Assembly (NCBI RefSeq): GCF_021298855.1
Contig: NZ_JAJTHI010000024.1
Location: forward strand, 1 to 64,000
Origin: Gemmatimonas sp.
Lineage (GTDB): Bacteria > Gemmatimonadota > Gemmatimonadetes > Gemmatimonadales > Gemmatimonadaceae
Direction of reading: 5' to 3'
Length of the DNA: 64,000 bases
Part shown: piece by piece, positions 59,901 through 64,000 of the stretch
How the letters are laid out: each line of letters begins with the position of its first letter
How positions within the stretch are numbered: position 1 is the stretch's first letter
Program-made: the position numbers and the translations under genes
Notes under the pieces: generated by a model
Seen by the model: the letters and a program-made list of their open reading frames with translations, nothing else
Databases searched by the model: none
Told to the model about the DNA's origin: nothing

Positions 59901-61264
59901 GCCGAAGCGCGGGAAAGCCCGGGCCGGCGGGCGCGTCGCTGTTCGCCGCGTCGGTGCGCATCGAGCCGCTCGCCGCCCGCATGCGCCCGGAACGGCTCGA
60001 GGACGTCGTCGGTCAGCAGCATCTGCTGGCCGTCGGGCGACCGCTCGGCGACGCCATCCGCAACGGTACGGTCGGCAGCGTCATTCTCACCGGCCCGAGC
60101 GGCACCGGCAAGACCACCGTGGCCAGCCTGATCGGGCGGTACACGGCGCAGACGGTCATCGTGCTCAACGCCGTGACCGACGGTGTGCCCCGCCTGCGGG
60201 AGCTCGTGGCGGATGCGGAGCGTCGGCTGGACAGCGAGGGGCGCCGGACCCTGGTGGTGGTGGACGAGATCCATCGTTGGGCGAAGTCGCAGCAGGACGC
60301 CCTGCTTCCGCACGTCGAGCGCGGGATCATTTCCCTCTGTGGGGCCACGACCGAAGTGCCGGCGTTCGCGGTGGTTGGCGCACTGCTCTCGCGCTGCCGG
60401 GTGTACGCCCTGCGGCCACTTGCCGCTGGTGACATCGAGATGCTCATTGGTCGCGCGCTCGCCGACAGCGTCCGCGGGTTGGGAACGCGGCGACTGCAGA
60501 TGTCGCCCACCGTCGTTGCCTGGCTCGCGGAGCAGAGCGACGGCGATGCCCGTCGGGCCCTCGGTGCGCTCGAAGCGGTTGCCACGACGCTCGTCGATGG
60601 CGATGAAGTGACGGTCGACGCGCTCAGCGCCTCATTGGGCGTCCGTGTGGTTGCCTACGATCGCGTCGACGTCGATCGCACAGCCATCATGTCGGCGTTT
60701 CACAAGTCCTGCCGTGGCTCTGATCCGCACGCGGCACTGTACTGGCTGGCGCGGGCACTGGTTGCGGGGGAAGACCCTCAGCTGTTTCTGCGGCGCCTGG
60801 CCGCCATCGCCACCGAAGATATCGGGCTTGCCGACCCGGCCGCGCTGGGGATCGTCATGCATGCGTGGGAGGCGTATCGCCGGCTTGGCCCGGCCGAGGG
60901 GGAACGCGCCGTGGCGCAGGCCACCGTGTATTGCGCCACGGCGCCCAAATCGAACCGGCTGTATCTGGCGTGGGCGGCTGCGCGCGAGGCCGCAGACGAG
61001 ACCCCTGCGCTCCCGGTTCCCGCACACCTGCTGAACGCGGCGATGCACCTGCGCGCCGATGAGGCGCGCCGCGTGCCGTATCAGTATCCGCACGATTTCC
61101 CTGATGCCTTCGTGGCCCAACCATACCAGCCGGTTGAACTGCAGGGGCGCGTGTACTACAAGCCCGGCGCCTTCGGAGAGGAGAAGCGCATTGCCCAGCG
61201 CCTGGCCTGGTGGGCCGATCGAGGTGGTCCGCCCACTGACAATGACACGGCCGGCGGCCGGTGA
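59897..61264 (+). CDS. rarA: Replication-associated recombination ATPase RarA/MgsA
   Basis: PLAARMRPERLEDVVGQQHLLAVGRPLGDAI, LTGPSGTGKTTVASLI, VVVDEIHRWAKSQQDALLPHVERGIISLCGATTE. Confidence 0.94.
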   Translation: MSRSAGKPGPAGASLFAASVRIEPLAARMRPERLEDVVGQQHLLAVGRPLGDAIRNGTVGSVILTGPSGTGKTTVASLIGRYTAQTVIVLNAVTDGVPRLRELVADAERRLDSEGRRTLVVVDEIHRWAKSQQDALLPHVERGIISLCGATTEVPAFAVVGALLSRCRVYALRPLAAGDIEMLIGRALADSVRGLGTRRLQMSPTVVAWLAEQSDGDARRALGALEAVATTLVDGDEVTVDALSASLGVRVVAYDRVDVDRTAIMSAFHKSCRGSDPHAALYWLARALVAGEDPQLFLRRLAAIATEDIGLADPAALGIVMHAWEAYRRLGPAEGERAVAQATVYCATAPKSNRLYLAWAAAREAADETPALPVPAHLLNAAMHLRADEARRVPYQYPHDFPDAFVAQPYQPVELQGRVYYKPGAFGEEKRIAQRLAWWADRGGPPTDNDTAGGR

Positions 61265-61412
61265 TGCGATGCCGGCGGCGATATCCGCTCGGCGCTCGCT
61301 TCAGGCTGGTCGGGAACTCAACGGTGCCATCGGGTACCACGGGAGGATGGCGCAGGCACCCAGCGGGGGTCGCGTCGGTACTCCATTCCTTTACCATCGG
61401 GGGTGACTCGTA

Positions 61413-61925
61413 ATGTCTTTCTCGGCTTCGGCCCCCACACGACGCTGGTGGAGATCGACGGCTCGCGGGCTGATGATTGGCGCGGTGGTCGCCGGTGCCA
61501 CGGGATGCGCGGCGCTCGGGCGGGCCACCTTCCGGGAGCCCGATGTGCAGCTCCGCGAGTTCATCATCACCGGGCTCGGCCTCACCGGTGGCAGCGTCGA
61601 TGTGGTGCTGTCGGTGTACAATCCCAATGGCTACAAGCTCGACGCCCTCCGGATGACATACTTCGTGGAGGTGGACTCGATCAAGCTTGGCGAAGGGGAG
61701 CTGGGCAACCGGTTCGTGGTGCCGGAGAAGGACTCCTCCGTCGTGCGTCTGCCCATCCGTTTCACCTATGCCGGGCTGGGTGCCGCCGGACGCGCGCTTC
61801 TGCAATCGGGCACGGTCAACTACCGCGTGCGTGGGGATTTTTCGGTGGGTACGCCGCTGGGCAACTTCACACGACCATACGATCGACGCGGTCGCTACTC
61901 CTCGGTTGCCGGAAACGGCAAGTAG
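61413..61925 (+). CDS. LEA type-2 (LEA14/WHy)-like lipoprotein
   Basis: Lipobox VAGATGC, VSVYNPNGYKLDALRMTYFVEVDSIKLGEGELGNRFVVPEKDSSVVRLPIRF. Confidence 0.8.
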   Translation: MSFSASAPTRRWWRSTARGLMIGAVVAGATGCAALGRATFREPDVQLREFIITGLGLTGGSVDVVLSVYNPNGYKLDALRMTYFVEVDSIKLGEGELGNRFVVPEKDSSVVRLPIRFTYAGLGAAGRALLQSGTVNYRVRGDFSVGTPLGNFTRPYDRRGRYSSVAGNGK

Positions 61926-62048
61926 ATTCTTCCAGTCCTTCCACACCGGTCTACTGCCATCAGTCGCGAGCCGATCAATCTCACGCCGCCCGTCGAGCGG
62001 GCGATCCTCGTCAGCGCGCCATTCAAGCGCGGTGGTGCCAAGCATTAC

Positions 62049-63305
62049 GTGGACGAGCATCTCGAGGAATTGGCGCGCCTGGCGGACACGGCCGGTGCGC
62101 AGGTGGTGGGCACCCTCACGCAGCAACTCGACCGCCCGCACCCCGGCACCTACCTCGGCAGCGGCAAGGTCGAGGAGCTGAAGCAGCGCATTCAGGAGCT
62201 CGGGGCCACTCTCGTCATTTTCGACGACGAGTTGACACCCGCGCAGGGGAAGAATGTGGAGTCGGTGGTGCGCACGAGAGTCATGGATCGAGCGGAGCTC
62301 ATCCTCGACATCTTCGCGACACGCGCGCGCTCGAGCGAAGCCCGCATGCAGGTGGAGCTGGCGCAGCTCGAGTACCTGTTGCCGCGCCTGACCCGCATGT
62401 GGACGCACCTCGAGAAGATGCGTGGCGGCATCGGCATGCGTGGACCCGGCGAAACGCAGCTCGAGACCGACCGACGCCTCATCCAGCATCGCATTCGCAT
62501 CCTCAAGGAGCGGCTGGCCGACGTCGAACGCGCGCGTGAGGTCCAGCGGCAGGGCCGGCATGCGCACTTCCGCGTCGCGTTGGTGGGGTACACCAATGCC
62601 GGCAAATCGTCGATCCTGCGGCATCTCGCCAACGACGGCCTTGTCTTCGTGGAGGATCGTCTGTTCGCGACGCTCGATCCGCTCACGCGTGAGGTGGACA
62701 TTGGCGATGGCTATACCGTGCTGCTGACCGATACCGTAGGCTTCATCCGCAAACTGCCGCATCACTTGGTGGCGTCGTTCCGTGCCACGCTGGCCGAGGC
62801 ACGGGAGGCCGACCTGCTGCTGCACGTGATCGATGCAAGTCATCCGGCATGGGAGGAGCAGCGAGATGTCGTGGACGGCGTCCTGAACGATCTCGGCCTC
62901 TCGTCGCGTCCGCTTACGTACGTGATGAACAAGATGGATGCGGTACCGGCGGAGCAGCTGTCGGCAGTGCGTGAGCGTGTGGCGAACCTCATGCCGAACT
63001 CGCTCTTCGTGTCCGCCGTTGCCGACGGCGGCCTCGCCACGCTGACCAGCTCGCTCCGCTCCAGCCTGCGCAGCCTGCGCCCGATTCTGGAGGTGCACAT
63101 TCCCGCCGCCAATGGGCGGCTCATTGCGGAGGTGCACCGGGATGGTGAGGTACTCGAGCAGCGGGCCGAGGACGAGATGCTCGTGCTGCGGGCGCGTCTC
63201 GACGAGCGCACGATCGGGCGGCTGCGTCATGCGGGGGCGCGCGTCATTGTCACGCAGGCCGGTCTGCGGCCCGCCGCACCCGTGCCGGCCGTCGCGCTCC
63301 CCTGA
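62049..63305 (+). CDS. hflX: GTPase HflX (annotated from first GTG; true start probably upstream near 61959)
   Basis: RPHPGTYLGSGKVEELKQRI, VELAQLEYLLPRLTRMWTHLEKMRGGIGMRGPGETQLETDRR, VALVGYTNAGKSSILR, TDTVGFIRKLPHHLVASFRATL. Confidence 0.95.
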   Translation: MDEHLEELARLADTAGAQVVGTLTQQLDRPHPGTYLGSGKVEELKQRIQELGATLVIFDDELTPAQGKNVESVVRTRVMDRAELILDIFATRARSSEARMQVELAQLEYLLPRLTRMWTHLEKMRGGIGMRGPGETQLETDRRLIQHRIRILKERLADVERAREVQRQGRHAHFRVALVGYTNAGKSSILRHLANDGLVFVEDRLFATLDPLTREVDIGDGYTVLLTDTVGFIRKLPHHLVASFRATLAEAREADLLLHVIDASHPAWEEQRDVVDGVLNDLGLSSRPLTYVMNKMDAVPAEQLSAVRERVANLMPNSLFVSAVADGGLATLTSSLRSSLRSLRPILEVHIPAANGRLIAEVHRDGEVLEQRAEDEMLVLRARLDERTIGRLRHAGARVIVTQAGLRPAAPVPAVALP

Positions 63306-63354
63306 ACGACGAACAGCCAGCCGATGACTGTGATCGGCTGGCCGTTCGGGCAAG

Positions 63355-63428
63355 TGGGCGCGCAGGGACTCGAACCCCGGACCTCTGCTGTGTGAAAGCA
63401 GCGCTCTAACCAGCTGAGCTACGCGCCC
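63355..63428 (-). tRNA. tRNA-Val(CAC)
   Basis: Reverse complement GGGCGCGTAGCTCAGCTGGTTAGAGCGCTGCTTTCACACAGCAGAGGTCCGGGGTTCGAGTCCCTGCGCGCCCA folds as a cloverleaf; anticodon loop TTCACAC. Confidence 0.95.
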
Positions 63429-63546
63429 GTTTCCGTTCCCCCTTCGAGGGGCGGATCGAAAACGTAATCGGCCAACTCTGGTGTGGGAAGCCCCATCGAA
63501 CAGACTCGCCGAAAAACCACACCGGCCGCACGGCGCCGGCTATCGA

Positions 63547-63620
63547 TGGTCCGGGTGGGACTTGAACCCACGATCGATCGATTATGAGTCGACTGCTTTA
63601 ACCGTCTAAGCTACCGGACC
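63547..63620 (-). tRNA. tRNA with CAU anticodon, Ile2 type (expected lysidine-modified)
   Basis: Reverse complement GGTCCGGTAGCTTAGACGGTTAAAGCAGTCGACTCATAATCGATCGATCGTGGGTTCAAGTCCCACCCGGACCA; CGACTCATAATCG anticodon arm matches the tRNA-Ile2 pattern rather than Met. Confidence 0.88.
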
Positions 63621-63692
63621 GGGGCAACACATCGCGCCAGGCGCGCGTGTCCCGCTGTATTCTCGATTGTTGGCGCGTCCGACGCCAGTCCG

Positions 63693-64000
63693 TCAGGGCA
63701 GACCGTGGAGGGCGTCGAAGGCCTCCAGTACCTCATCAGGGGTCACGGTGGCGGCGCCCAGCTTGCCCACCTCGACGCCCGCGGCATAGTTGGCCACGAC
63801 GGCTGCCTCGAGGGTGCTGGCCCCCGCTGCCAGCATGGTGGCGAGGTACGCCGTTACCGTGTCGCCTGCGCCAACGACGTCGTACACCTCGCGGGCCGTG
63901 GTCGGGACCCGGTGCACCACCCCGTCGGCCGACACGAGGGCCATGCCACGTTCGCCCAGAGTGAGCAGGAGGTGTTCGACGCCCAGGCGGGCGAATGTGT
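63693..64000 (-). CDS. hldE: D-glycero-beta-D-manno-heptose-7-phosphate kinase (PfkB/RfaE domain I), partial
   Basis: LGVEHLLLTLGERGMALVSADG...VYDVVGAGDTVTAYLATMLAAGASTLEAAVVANYAAGVEVGKLGAATVTPDEVLEAF; runs off the window end. Confidence 0.85.
   Translation of the reverse strand, partial: TFARLGVEHLLLTLGERGMALVSADGVVHRVPTTAREVYDVVGAGDTVTAYLATMLAAGASTLEAAVVANYAAGVEVGKLGAATVTPDEVLEAFDALHGLP

Noticed and set aside
60855-63353. 832-aa minus-strand ORF opposite rarA/LEA14-like/hflX
   Set aside because: Shadow ORF spanning several genuine + strand genes.
63547-63620. Calling the CAU-anticodon tRNA an initiator or elongator Met tRNA
   Set aside because: The CGACTCATAATCG anticodon arm resembles tRNA-Ile2; no initiator-type GGG/CCC anticodon stem.

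Overview
64-kb GC-rich window of bacterial chromosome. Gene content and style suggest Gemmatimonadota, possibly Gemmatimonas; this is an inference, not a search result. It opens with the 3' end of a 23S rRNA gene, a 5S rRNA and a strong hairpin terminator. About 50 densely packed, mostly co-directional (+) core genes follow. Recognisable blocks are: radC-rsh-uvrB; tsaE, tsaB-rimI-ssb; galE-like epimerase-tolQ-tolR-tonB/tolA-tolB-pal-cpoB-tatC-lptD-like; hutH-hutU-[radical SAM]-hutI; a TPR protein-polyprenyl synthetase-DUF4321-like-tatA; ppiD-like (-); a second TPR protein-aroQ-pepP-like-accB-pilT-accC-[shortened comB-like]-ftsK; a TonB-dependent receptor; GDPD-yraN-recA-recX-alaS; CpsB-like PHP phosphatase-gmhA-SDR-cca-[hypothetical]-rarA-LEA14-like-hflX. 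It closes with tRNA-Val(CAC), a CAU tRNA of Ile2 type and a partial hldE/rfaE1 (all -). I see no CRISPR array, prophage, transposon or obvious defence system. The most interesting points are the radical SAM gene embedded in the histidine-utilisation operon, a comB-like ORF that appears to lack its middle, an hflX whose conserved N-terminus extends upstream of any ATG/GTG/TTG codon, two large TPR proteins with disordered linkers, Ala-rich insertions in a TonB receptor, and two unexplained intergenic segments.
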